A DNA stretch of 10,011 bases from JBDNBY01 sp039767595 (GCA_039767595.1 JBDNBY010000193.1:1-10011); one strand, 5' to 3'; shown: positions 1 to 6,326, numbered from the stretch's first letter. The notes: a model not told the origin generated them from the sequence alone. Translations and numbers: made by a program.

Positions 1-729
1 ATTGTTCAAAAACACATCGCGCCACATCGTTGGATCAGAGGCGGCAATGCGCGTAAAATCCCGAAACCCCGCTGCGGAATATTTGACAACTTCGCTATCG
101 GTCACGCGGGCCAAATCATCGGCCACACCGCACATTGTATAGGCAATCATATGCGGGGCATGCGAGGTGACCGCGAGCACGCGATCATGATGGTCAGGGT
201 CCATTTCATCAACGCGCGCGCCCAATGCGGCCCAAAACGAGGCAAGGCGATCAATGGATGTACGCTGTGTGCCCTCGATCGGCGTGATGAGGCAATAGCG
301 ATTGTCAAAAAGCGTCGCAAAGCCAGAGCGCGGGCCGGAATGCTCGGTCCCCGCCAAAGGATGCGCTGGAATAAACGCCGTACCATGGGGCAATACAGGC
401 GCCACAGCATCAATGACCGAGCGTTTGACAGACCCCACATCGGTGAGTGTCGCGCCATCGGCCAAATGTGGGGCGATCTCTCGGGCCACGGCCCCCATCG
501 CACCAACGGGCACACACAGCACGATCAAATCGGCGCCCTGCACGGCCTCGGCTGCACTCTCGGTAACCTCATCACATAGATTAATTTCGCGGGCCACATC
601 CCGTGTCTGAGCGGATCGCGCGTATCCTGTGATCTGCCCAGCGACACCGGCACGCCGCATCGCATGCGCCATAGACGACGCAATCAGCCCAAGACCAATC
701 AAAGCGACTTTATCGTAGATCTGGCTCAT
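1..729 (-). CDS. tyrA: Prephenate/arogenate dehydrogenase, TyrA family (partial, 3' end missing)
   Basis: This is the oxidative decarboxylation step on the way to tyrosine, acting on prephenate or arogenate with NAD(P). The first 243 residues are visible and the frame is still open at the left edge, so the C-terminus is missing. I read a Rossmann nucleotide-binding start at residues 8-20 (VALIGLGLIASSM), in which the third glycine of the usual GxGxxG is Ala17. The catalytic-region motif PAHPLAGTEHSG lies at residues 121-132, with His123 matching the family histidine, and TSHAPHMIAY follows at 188-197. The start ATG overlaps the hisC stop in the four bases ATGA (726-729), so the two are translationally coupled and surely co-transcribed. 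Family assignment is firm. Whether the substrate is prephenate, arogenate or both cannot be read from the sequence. Confidence 0.93.
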   Translation of the reverse strand, partial: MSQIYDKVALIGLGLIASSMAHAMRRAGVAGQITGYARSAQTRDVAREINLCDEVTESAAEAVQGADLIVLCVPVGAMGAVAREIAPHLADGATLTDVGSVKRSVIDAVAPVLPHGTAFIPAHPLAGTEHSGPRSGFATLFDNRYCLITPIEGTQRTSIDRLASFWAALGARVDEMDPDHHDRVLAVTSHAPHMIAYTMCGVADDLARVTDSEVVKYSAAGFRDFTRIAASDPTMWRDVFLNN

Positions 730-1808
730 GCGGCACTCTGACGGGCCTGTCCAATTGCATGCAGGACTTGGCGGCACGCGCTTTCATCGCCAACGGTGAT
801 GCGCAGTGCCTCAGGCAGACCATAGCCTGCAACAGAGCGTACAATAAGACCGGCGGCTTGCAACTCTTCGTTACAGGTTTGCGCCGCCTCAGGTGACGCG
901 AACCGGACCAATAAAAAATTGGCAAAGGATGTATCCACCTGCAGACCAAATTCGCGCAGCCCCTCGGTGAGCATATCGCGGCCGCGGGCATTATTTGTCC
1001 GGCAATGCGCGACATATGCTTGGTCTTTGACCGCTGCGGTCGCGACGCCCAGCGCCACAGAGCTTAGGTTAAAGGGTCCGCGAATACGGCCCAATACGTC
1101 GATAATATGTGCTGGCGCATAAGCCCATCCGACGCGCATCGCGCCAAGGCCATAGATTTTCGAAAACGTGCGGGTCATCACAACATTCTCATATTGGCGC
1201 ACCAGCTGAGCGCCCCCATCGTAGCCGTCGACATATTCTGCGTAGGCCCCGTCAAGCACCAGAAGCACATGCGGCGGCAGCCCGTCGGCCAATTCGCGCA
1301 GCGTATCATTGGGCAAAAACGTACCCGTTGGATTGGCCGGATTGGCGATAAAGACGATTTTTGTACGCTCCGTCACTGCATTCAAAATCGCTTGGACATC
1401 CACGGTGCGATCGGTCTCAGGCACACTGACAGGTGTCGCACCCGCGGCCAGTGTTGAAATGCGGTACATGGCAAAGCCATGCTCGGTGTGGATCACCTCG
1501 TCGCCAACACCTGCATAAGCAGAGCAGAGCCACGAGAGAATCTCATCACTGCCAACACCGCAAATCAGCTGATCCACAGGAAGCCCATGCACTTGGCCAA
1601 TCGCCTCGCGCAATTCGGCATGATCCGTACTGGGATAGCGGTGCATCTCATAAGCGGACCGTTTAAACGCCTCAATCGCGACCTCAGACGGGCCCAAAGG
1701 ATTTTCATTCGAGCTCAGCTTAATCGGTTGAGCGATCCCTGCAAGTTTAGACGAGCCTCCCTGATAGGGCGCAATCGTCATGATACCGGGCTGTGCAACT
1801 GGCAACAT
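726..1808 (-). CDS. hisC: Histidinol-phosphate / aromatic aminotransferase HisC
   Basis: A PLP-dependent class I/II aminotransferase of 360 residues, the usual HisC length. It acts on histidinol phosphate and, in many bacteria, also on prephenate or aromatic keto acids. Visible motifs are the substrate-arm segment SSNENPLGPS (32-41), ANPANPTG (155-162), LDGAYAEY with the PLP-contacting Asp186 and Tyr189, the PLP lysine Lys217 in TFSKIYGLGAMRVGW, and the carboxylate-binding Arg337 in LRITVG. The frame stays open upstream to 1952, but that extension crosses a terminator hairpin and the neighbouring gene. The ATG at 1808 has a purine-rich GAGAAAGAG stretch just ahead of it and gives the normal N-terminus. 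Its end overlaps tyrA by ATGA, which suggests that this copy serves tyrosine/phenylalanine synthesis as well as, or instead of, histidine synthesis. That last point is inference. Confidence 0.93.
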   Translation of the reverse strand: MLPVAQPGIMTIAPYQGGSSKLAGIAQPIKLSSNENPLGPSEVAIEAFKRSAYEMHRYPSTDHAELREAIGQVHGLPVDQLICGVGSDEILSWLCSAYAGVGDEVIHTEHGFAMYRISTLAAGATPVSVPETDRTVDVQAILNAVTERTKIVFIANPANPTGTFLPNDTLRELADGLPPHVLLVLDGAYAEYVDGYDGGAQLVRQYENVVMTRTFSKIYGLGAMRVGWAYAPAHIIDVLGRIRGPFNLSSVALGVATAAVKDQAYVAHCRTNNARGRDMLTEGLREFGLQVDTSFANFLLVRFASPEAAQTCNEELQAAGLIVRSVAGYGLPEALRITVGDESACRQVLHAIGQARQSAA

Positions 1809-1865
1809 CTGTGTCTCTTTCTCGTTCAGTCCTTGATTACCCTTAGCCGTGCCAAAGAGCCAGAC

Positions 1866-1903
1866 AAAAAACAGCCTATGCGCGTTAAGTCGCATAGGCT
1901 GTT
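1866..1903 (-). terminator. Intrinsic terminator of the cytochrome b561 gene
   Basis: The arms AACAGCCTATGCG (1870-1882) and CGCATAGGCTGTT (1891-1903) form a perfect 13-bp stem with an 8-base loop. Read on the minus strand, the stem runs directly into a T tract (1866-1871). It starts 27 bases after the cytochrome b561 stop and ends about 57 bases before the hisC start, so it should separate the two transcription units. The plus-strand side has no T tract. Confidence 0.88.
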
Positions 1904-1930
1904 GATAAAATTCGCGGGTCGGCGTGTAAA

Positions 1931-2461
1931 TTACGACCGTTTTCCAAACCACATGCGCGCAAACAACCCATCTTTGCGGACAAATTGGTGATAGAGCGCC
2001 GCCACAATATGCCCTGCCAACAATAGCATCAGAAGCTTTGCCGAAATGCCATGGGCAATGCGCGGTGGGAAGTCGTAAAAGTCTTCTGGCAAGGGGGCGC
2101 CACTGCGTTGCATCACAATTTCAAACAGATTCGCTTGGATCGCGAGGCCAAGTCCCGACAGGCACATCAAAATGACCAAACCATACAAGGCCCAATGCGC
2201 CAATGCGCCCAAACGATTGACCAAGGCATTGCCAATATCGGCATGGGGCGGTGCGGTTGTCACAAACCGCGTGATGAGCCGCAACACCATCAAGCCCAGA
2301 ACAATAATCCCAATGGTCATATGCCCTTGAAGGCCATCAATTTTATTCGGGTCTGAATTTGGCGTACCATCAAGCAGAACTGTGCCCGCAACTAAAGCCA
2401 AGATTGTCAGTATCGCGGCAATCCAATGCAGTGCGACGGAAATTGGATGATATCGTGTCAT
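1931..2461 (-). CDS. Cytochrome b561 family protein
   Basis: A 176-residue inner-membrane dihaem b-type cytochrome of the bacterial b561 (CybB-like) family, expected to pass electrons between the quinone pool and a periplasmic or membrane partner. I see four hydrophobic helices at roughly 8-30, 46-66, 84-107 and 137-158. Histidines lie in or at the ends of them: His12 (ALHW), His47 (GHMTIG), His89 (AHWALY), His137 (RIAHG), His151 (AGHI) and His158. This is the pattern expected for axial haem ligands, although exact pairing cannot be assigned by eye. The start HPISVALHW motif is typical of the family. An AAGGGA ribosome site lies a few bases ahead of the ATG. It is a single-gene unit bounded by the rpsD terminator upstream and its own terminator downstream. 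The physiological partner is unknown, and nothing nearby indicates one. Confidence 0.9.
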   Translation of the reverse strand: MTRYHPISVALHWIAAILTILALVAGTVLLDGTPNSDPNKIDGLQGHMTIGIIVLGLMVLRLITRFVTTAPPHADIGNALVNRLGALAHWALYGLVILMCLSGLGLAIQANLFEIVMQRSGAPLPEDFYDFPPRIAHGISAKLLMLLLAGHIVAALYHQFVRKDGLFARMWFGKRS

Positions 2462-2511
2462 GTGATGTTCCCTTAGACATGCGCCCGCCGCGGTGCGAGC
2501 CTCGGCACCAC

Positions 2512-2539
2512 CTCATACCGACTTTAGGATAGGGCACAA
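2512..2539 (-). promoter_or_regulatory. Possible promoter of the cytochrome b561 gene
   Basis: On the minus strand, TTGTGC (2534-2539) is followed after 16 bases by TATGAG (2512-2517), giving a leader of about 40 bases before the ATG at 2461. It sits immediately after the rpsD terminator, where a new promoter is expected. The match to sigma-70 hexamers is only moderate. Confidence 0.3.
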
Positions 2540-2540
2540 C

Positions 2541-2565
2541 AAAAAACCCGCCACAAAGGACGGGT
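2541..2565 (-). terminator. Intrinsic terminator of rpsD
   Basis: On the minus strand, ACCCGTC (2559-2565) pairs with GGCGGGT (2546-2552), including one T-G wobble, around a 6-base loop. It is followed at once by a T tract (2541-2546). It lies about 30 bases past the rpsD stop codon. Confidence 0.85.
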
Positions 2566-2594
2566 GTTTCAAATGCGATGCTTTGCGGCTCAGA

Positions 2595-3215
2595 TTAGTT
2601 CTGAGCGTAATATTCGATGACGAGGTTTGGTTCCATAACAACAGGGTACGGAACATCGCTCAATGTCGGTGTGCGCACAAATGTCGCTGTCATTTTGTTG
2701 TGATCGGCGTCGATATACTCAGGCACGTCACGCTCGTTCAATTGAACAGCTTCCAAAAGGTTGACGTTTTGCTTGGATTTTTCACGCACTTCCACAACAT
2801 CACCCTCTTTCACACGGTAGGATGGGATGTTGACGCGCTTGCCATTGACCAACACGTGGCCGTGGTTCACGAACTGACGCGCAGAAAAGACAGTCGGCAC
2901 GAATTTCGCGCGGTACACAACGGCGTCCAAGCGGCGCTCGAGCAGGCCGATGAGGTTTTCACCTGTATCACCGCGCACACGTTCCGCTTCGGCAAAGATG
3001 CGGCGGAATTGCTTTTCCGTCATATCGCCGTAATAACCCTTGAGCTTTTGCTTGGCGCGCAGCTGTAGACCAAAGTCAGAAAGTTTGCCTTTACGGCGCT
3101 GACCGTGCTGACCTGGGCCATATTCGCGGCGGTTAAACGGTGATTTTGGGCGACCCCAGATGTTTTCGCCCATGCGGCGGTCGATTTTGTATTTGGCAGC
3201 AGTTCTTTTTGTCAT
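2595..3215 (-). CDS. rpsD: Small ribosomal subunit protein S4
   Basis: A 206-residue S4 protein, the standard length. It is a primary 16S rRNA-binding protein that nucleates assembly of the 30S body and helps decoding fidelity. The N-terminal RPKSPFNRREYGPGQHGQ stretch (22-39) and the S4 RNA-binding fold at about 92-143 (LERRLDAVVYRAKF through VNGKRVNIPSYRVKEGDVVEV) are clear. The protein contains no cysteine, so it is the zinc-free form of S4. An AAGGAG ribosome site (3224-3229) lies 8 bases from the ATG. Unlike in E. coli, the gene stands alone rather than in the alpha operon with rpsM, rpsK and rpoA. It has its own terminator and a 269-bp upstream non-coding stretch, so it may have its own promoter and regulation. 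Confidence 0.98.
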   Translation of the reverse strand: MTKRTAAKYKIDRRMGENIWGRPKSPFNRREYGPGQHGQRRKGKLSDFGLQLRAKQKLKGYYGDMTEKQFRRIFAEAERVRGDTGENLIGLLERRLDAVVYRAKFVPTVFSARQFVNHGHVLVNGKRVNIPSYRVKEGDVVEVREKSKQNVNLLEAVQLNERDVPEYIDADHNKMTATFVRTPTLSDVPYPVVMEPNLVIEYYAQN

Positions 3216-3484
3216 CTGCTGATCTCCTTCTTTTAACCGGTTCTCGGACGCTGCACGCTGTGACCACGTGCCGTATCATCGAACCAAATCGCACCCCCAG
3301 TTGAGGGCAGTATGAAGGGCGTTGTCCTCTTGTTCATACACTGCGCTTGCGCACATTTATGGAACACGACAGGAATCTCCTTGCGGAGGCCACCAACACC
3401 ATGGAGCGCCACATGACATTGCACAGCCACGGAGTCAATAGAGTTCCGAACATGGAATGCGTTTACACGCTATGTTCGGTCGAT
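3216..3484. other. Non-coding region between tag and rpsD with inverted repeats
   Basis: This 269-bp gap lies upstream of rpsD on the minus strand. I find no credible gene in it. It contains a 7-bp inverted repeat GTATGAA/TTCATAC (3310-3316 and 3333-3339), a near-palindrome TGCGCTTGCGCA (3342-3353), a small CTCC-TTGC-GGAG hairpin (3368-3379), and the larger hairpin listed separately at 3446-3479. A TTGACT hexamer (complement of 3434-3439) could be a -35 element for rpsD, but no good -10 follows it. The function is unknown; a promoter and 5' leader for rpsD is the simplest explanation. Confidence 0.5.
3446..3479 (-). repeat. Hairpin immediately after the tag stop codon
   Basis: The outer arms CCGAACAT (3446-3453) and ATGTTCGG (3472-3479) enclose an inner GCGT/ACGC stem (3459-3462 and 3467-3470) with a TTAC loop; the two stems are joined asymmetrically by 5 and 1 unpaired bases. 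It begins five bases past the tag stop. No T tract follows on either strand, so it is not a textbook intrinsic terminator. It may protect the tag mRNA 3' end or pause polymerase. Confidence 0.5.
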
Positions 3485-4042
3485 TTAACCATTGGGCCGT
3501 ACACAACAGCCCATCAAATGGTCGTTGACCAATCCGCAGGCCTGCATCCACGCATAGACAATCGTCGGGCCGCAAAATTTAAAGCCGCGCTTTTTCAAAT
3601 CTTTGCTCAGCTGCGTTGACAGGGGCGTGGCGGCGGGGATTTGGGATTTGTCGGTGTATTGATTGTCAAGCGGCGCCCCATCTACATAGGCCCAGCAATA
3701 CTGAGAAAACGGCATCTCTTGCTCTAGGCGTAAAAACGCCTGTGCATTTGTGATGGTCGCCCCGATTTTGCCGCGGTGCCGAATAATGCCCGCGTTTTGC
3801 AACAGCGCCTCAACCTCTGCCTCGCCCCATGTTGCGATGATATTGGGATCAAAATCGGCAAAGGCCGCGCGAAAATTATCGCGTTTTTTGAGAATTGTGA
3901 TCCAAGAGAGCCCCGCTTGAAACCCATCTAGGATAAGTTTTTCCCATAAAGCGCGGCTGTCATACTCGGGCACGCCCCATTCTGTGTCATGATATCGGAT
4001 GTATTCAGGGTCAGCGGTATCCCACGCGCAATTTTGTAACAT
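3485..4042 (-). CDS. tag: DNA-3-methyladenine glycosylase I
   Basis: A 185-residue base-excision repair enzyme that removes 3-methyladenine from alkylated DNA; E. coli Tag has 187 residues. The family is unmistakable from DTEWGVPEYDS (19-29), FQAGLSWITILKKRDNFR, NAGIIRHRGKI, LKKRGFKFCGPTIVYAWMQACGLVNDH and GCC. The zinc ligands of E. coli Tag are all present as Cys5, His18, His175 and Cys179. Pocket residues corresponding to Tyr16, Trp21 and Trp46 are Tyr17, Trp22 and Trp47. The E. coli base-contacting Glu38 is replaced by Asp39. The frame is open to an ATG at 4078, but the ATG at 4042 has a GGGTGG ribosome site and gives the family N-terminus beginning just before the first zinc cysteine. 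It is divergent from phaA. Confidence 0.95.
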   Translation of the reverse strand: MLQNCAWDTADPEYIRYHDTEWGVPEYDSRALWEKLILDGFQAGLSWITILKKRDNFRAAFADFDPNIIATWGEAEVEALLQNAGIIRHRGKIGATITNAQAFLRLEQEMPFSQYCWAYVDGAPLDNQYTDKSQIPAATPLSTQLSKDLKKRGFKFCGPTIVYAWMQACGLVNDHLMGCCVRPNG

Positions 4043-4069
4043 ATAATTGCCACCCGTTGAAATAATAGT

Positions 4070-4098
4070 TTGCTGCACTGCAACATATGCGCTATAGC
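4070..4098 (+). promoter_or_regulatory. Predicted phaA promoter overlapped by a PhaR-like motif
   Basis: TTGCTG (4070-4075), a 17-base spacer and TATAGC (4093-4098) form a plausible sigma-70 promoter, with transcription expected near 4105 and a leader of about 55 bases. Between the two hexamers, starting inside the -35, is CTGC-ACT-GCAA (4073-4083). This is one base off the CTGC-N3/4-GCAG motif known for the PHA regulator PhaR in Paracoccus and Rhodobacter. Binding by PhaR here is inference. Confidence 0.45.
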
Positions 4099-4159
4099 CA
4101 TGCCCAGATTGCGTGAGTCTATAGTGACGACATCACGCCAGACAAGCAAGGAGAGTTTT

Positions 4160-5335
4160 ATGACCAATATCGTGATCGCCTCTGCGGCCCGCACCGCCGT
4201 CGGCAGCTTTAACGGATCGTTTGCCAATACACCGGCCCATGACTTGGGCGCCTGCGTCCTGCGCGCACTGGTCGAACGTGCGGGCATCGCACCTGAAGAG
4301 GTCAGCGAAACCATCCTTGGTCAAGTCCTCACCGCCGCCCAAGGTCAAAACCCTGCGCGCCAAGCACACATTAACGCAGGCCTGCCCAAAGAGGCCGCCG
4401 CATGGGGCATCAACCAAGTGTGCGGCTCGGGATTGCGGGCCGTGGCCCTCGCGGCCCAGCATGTCGCCCTTGGCGATGCCGAGATTGTTTTAGCGGGCGG
4501 TCAAGAAAACATGTCGATGAGCCAACACGCAATGCACCTGCGGGCCGGCACGAAAATGGGCGACACAAAAATGATCGACACGATGATCCGTGACGGCCTG
4601 TGGGATGCGTTCAACGGATACCACATGGGCCAAACGGCCGAGAATGTCGCCGCCCAGTGGGAGATCACCCGCGAGATGCAAGACGCCTTTGCCCTTGCCT
4701 CACAAAACAAAGCCGAGGCTGCGCAAAAGGCCGGCAAATTCGCCGATGAAATCACGCCCTTTACCGTCAAAACGCGCAAAGGCGAGACGATCGTTGACCA
4801 AGACGAATATATCCGCCACGGCGCCACGATTGAGAGCATGGAAAAACTGCGCCCTGCCTTTGCCAAAGACGGCTCTGTGACGGCTGGCAACGCGTCGGGC
4901 ATCAATGACGGTGCGGCGGGCGCCTGTGTGATGAGCGCGCAGAATGCCGAGAAACGCGGCATCGAGCCATTGGCGCGCATTGCCTCTTATGCCACGGCGG
5001 GCCTTGATCCGTCGATCATGGGCGTGGGGCCGATCTATGCCTCTCAAAAAGCCTTGGCCAAAGCAGGCTGGACAGCCCAAGATCTTGATTTGGTCGAAGC
5101 CAACGAAGCCTTTGCCGCCCAAGCCTGCGCCGTGAACAAAGACATGGGCTGGGATCCTCAGATTGTGAACGTCAACGGCGGCGCCATTGCCATCGGTCAC
5201 CCTATCGGCGCTTCGGGCGCGCGGGTGTTGAACACGCTCTTGTTTGAAATGCAGCGCCGCGGCGCGAAAAAGGGCCTCGCGACCTTATGTATCGGTGGCG
5301 GCATGGGCGTCGCCATGTGCCTAGAGCGCCCGTAA
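4160..5335 (+). CDS. phaA: Acetyl-CoA acetyltransferase (beta-ketothiolase)
   Basis: A biosynthetic thiolase of 391 residues that condenses two acetyl-CoA to acetoacetyl-CoA, the first step of polyhydroxybutyrate synthesis. All catalytic elements are present: the acyl-accepting Cys88 in NQVCGSGLRAVALA, Asn315 in EANEAFAAQ, His347 in GHPIGASGARVL, and the proton-relay Cys377 in CIGGGMGVAM. Length and spacing match classic PhaA (active-site Cys near 89, His near 348, Cys near 378). The frame is open upstream to an ATG at 4070, but that lies in the predicted promoter. The ATG at 4160 has an AAGGAG site (4148-4153) six bases away and starts the standard MTNIVIASAARTAVG. phaB follows after 36 bases in the same direction, which supports a PHA role over fatty-acid degradation. 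Confidence 0.96.
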   Translation: MTNIVIASAARTAVGSFNGSFANTPAHDLGACVLRALVERAGIAPEEVSETILGQVLTAAQGQNPARQAHINAGLPKEAAAWGINQVCGSGLRAVALAAQHVALGDAEIVLAGGQENMSMSQHAMHLRAGTKMGDTKMIDTMIRDGLWDAFNGYHMGQTAENVAAQWEITREMQDAFALASQNKAEAAQKAGKFADEITPFTVKTRKGETIVDQDEYIRHGATIESMEKLRPAFAKDGSVTAGNASGINDGAAGACVMSAQNAEKRGIEPLARIASYATAGLDPSIMGVGPIYASQKALAKAGWTAQDLDLVEANEAFAAQACAVNKDMGWDPQIVNVNGGAIAIGHPIGASGARVLNTLLFEMQRRGAKKGLATLCIGGGMGVAMCLERP

Positions 5336-5371
5336 TCAACCACTGTCAAAAAACGAATTAGGAGAAATCAC

Positions 5372-6094
5372 ATGTCAAGAGTAGCCCTCGTTACAGGTGG
5401 ATCGCGCGGCATCGGCGCGGCGATCTCGCTTCAACTCAAAGAGGCGGGATACACCGTTGCGGCCACATATGCCGGCAATGACGAAAAGGCCGCCGCCTTT
5501 ACCGCCGAAACTGGGATCAAAACCTATAAATGGGACGTGGCCGATTATGAGGCATGCAAAACCGGCATCGCCCAAATCGAGGCCGATCTCGGCCCTGTTG
5601 AGGTCTTGATCAACAACGCAGGGATCACACGCGATGCCCCGTTCCACAAAATGACGCCCGAGCATTGGCACGATGTGATCAACACGAACCTTACAGGCGT
5701 GTTCAACATGACACATAACGTGTGGGCCGGCATGCGCGAGCGTAAGTTTGGCCGCATTGTGATCATCTCATCGATCAATGGTCAAAAGGGTCAATTTGCC
5801 CAAGTGAACTATGCCGCATCCAAATCGGGCGATCTGGGTATCGTGAAATCTTTGGCCCAAGAAGGCGCGCGCTTTGGCATCACGGCCAATGCCGTTTGCC
5901 CTGGCTATATCGCGACGGAAATGGTGATGGCCGTGCCTGAAAAAGTGCGCGACAGCATTGTTGCTCAAATTCCGGCAGGCCGTTTGGGCGAGCCAGAAGA
6001 GATCGCGCGCTGCGTCAAATTCCTTGTGTCGGATGATGCGGAGTTTATCAACGGCTCGACAATTTCGGCCAACGGTGCGCAGTTCTTCGTGTAA
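5372..6094 (+). CDS. phaB: Acetoacetyl-CoA reductase
   Basis: A 240-residue short-chain dehydrogenase that reduces acetoacetyl-CoA with NADPH to (R)-3-hydroxybutyryl-CoA, the monomer for PHA synthase. Visible are the cofactor motif TGGSRGIG (8-15), NNAGITRDAPFHKM (81-94) characteristic of PhaB, and the catalytic set Asn106, Ser134, Tyr147 and Lys151 (YAASK). The family-typical C-terminus is GSTISANGAQFFV. An AGGAG site (5360-5364) precedes the ATG. It is the second gene of the phaAB operon and is followed 23 bases later by a strong terminator. FabG (3-oxoacyl-ACP reductase) is the closest alternative, but the ITRDAPFHKM segment, the C-terminus and the pairing with phaA favour PhaB. Confidence 0.95.
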   Translation: MSRVALVTGGSRGIGAAISLQLKEAGYTVAATYAGNDEKAAAFTAETGIKTYKWDVADYEACKTGIAQIEADLGPVEVLINNAGITRDAPFHKMTPEHWHDVINTNLTGVFNMTHNVWAGMRERKFGRIVIISSINGQKGQFAQVNYAASKSGDLGIVKSLAQEGARFGITANAVCPGYIATEMVMAVPEKVRDSIVAQIPAGRLGEPEEIARCVKFLVSDDAEFINGSTISANGAQFFV

Positions 6095-6117
6095 CGGCTC
6101 AGGCCACACTCAAATAC

Positions 6118-6145
6118 AAAGGGCCGCGTCATGCGGCCCTTTTTT
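6118..6145. terminator. Terminator between convergent phaB and the YdcH-like gene
   Basis: GGGCCGC (6121-6127) and GCGGCCC (6133-6139) form a perfect GC-rich stem with a 5-base loop, extended by flanking AAA/TTT, and six T residues follow on the plus strand (6140-6145). It clearly terminates phaAB. The minus-strand gene ends at 6147, two bases away, and that strand meets a stem followed by TTTG, so the element probably works in both directions, more weakly on the minus strand. Confidence 0.92.
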
Positions 6146-6146
6146 A

Positions 6147-6326
6147 TCACTCACCGCCCAATGACATGGCGGCACGTTCAATATCTTCTTTGATCTTAAG
6201 CTTGCTTTTCTTCATGGATGCCAGCTCTAAACCATCAACGCTTGGATGTCGTTCAGCCTCTTCAATCTGTTTTGAAATCGACGCATGTTTGGATTTCAAC
6301 GAATGCAGATGAGATTCTAGGCTCAT
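6147..6326 (-). CDS. Small YdcH-like (DUF465) protein
   Basis: A 59-residue protein that resembles the DUF465/YdcH family common in alphaproteobacteria. It is almost entirely helical and charged. Residues 4-26 form one predicted helix and 33-52 another, with a turn at HPSVDG (27-32). The segment HPSVDGLELASMKKSKLKIKEDIE is the part that recalls the family. No molecular function is established for the family as far as I know; a helical hairpin or small coiled coil is likely. An earlier in-frame ATG at 6368 has no ribosome site, whereas the ATG at 6326 has GGAGGG a few bases ahead. It lies 69 bases downstream of the methyltransferase gene on the same strand, and I see no terminator between them, so they are probably co-transcribed. 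Confidence 0.78.
   Translation of the reverse strand: MSLESHLHSLKSKHASISKQIEEAERHPSVDGLELASMKKSKLKIKEDIERAAMSLGGE

Noticed and set aside
151..579. A 142-residue plus-strand open frame
   Set aside because: It is antisense to the clear tyrA coding sequence and shows no protein-like motif.
1809..1952. A 48-residue N-terminal extension of hisC
   Set aside because: It crosses the b561 terminator hairpin and the b561 coding end, and the ATG at 1808 already gives the normal HisC length and N-terminus.
1865..1952. A Tyr/Phe-rich leader peptide for attenuation of hisC-tyrA
   Set aside because: The open frame ahead of the hairpin contains a few Tyr and Phe codons but no run of them, has no ribosome site and lies partly inside the b561 gene.
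2493..3068. A 191-residue open frame on the plus strand opposite rpsD
   Set aside because: It is antisense to a certain ribosomal protein gene and its His/Val/Phe-rich content is what the complement of rpsD codons yields.
3233..3430. A 65-residue minus-strand open frame upstream of rpsD
   Set aside because: No ribosome site, no recognisable composition or motif, and it spans the inverted repeats of the likely rpsD leader.
4116..4125. A second TATAGT -10 element ahead of phaA, similar to GTCTATAG near 7192
   Set aside because: No -35 hexamer lies at a suitable distance from either, so I treat the similarity as chance.
4070..4159. A 30-residue N-terminal extension of phaA
   Set aside because: It would start within the predicted promoter and lacks a ribosome site; the ATG at 4160 has AAGGAG and the standard thiolase start.
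4501..4980. Long minus-strand frames across phaA
   Set aside because: They are antisense to phaA, whose full set of catalytic residues confirms the plus-strand frame.
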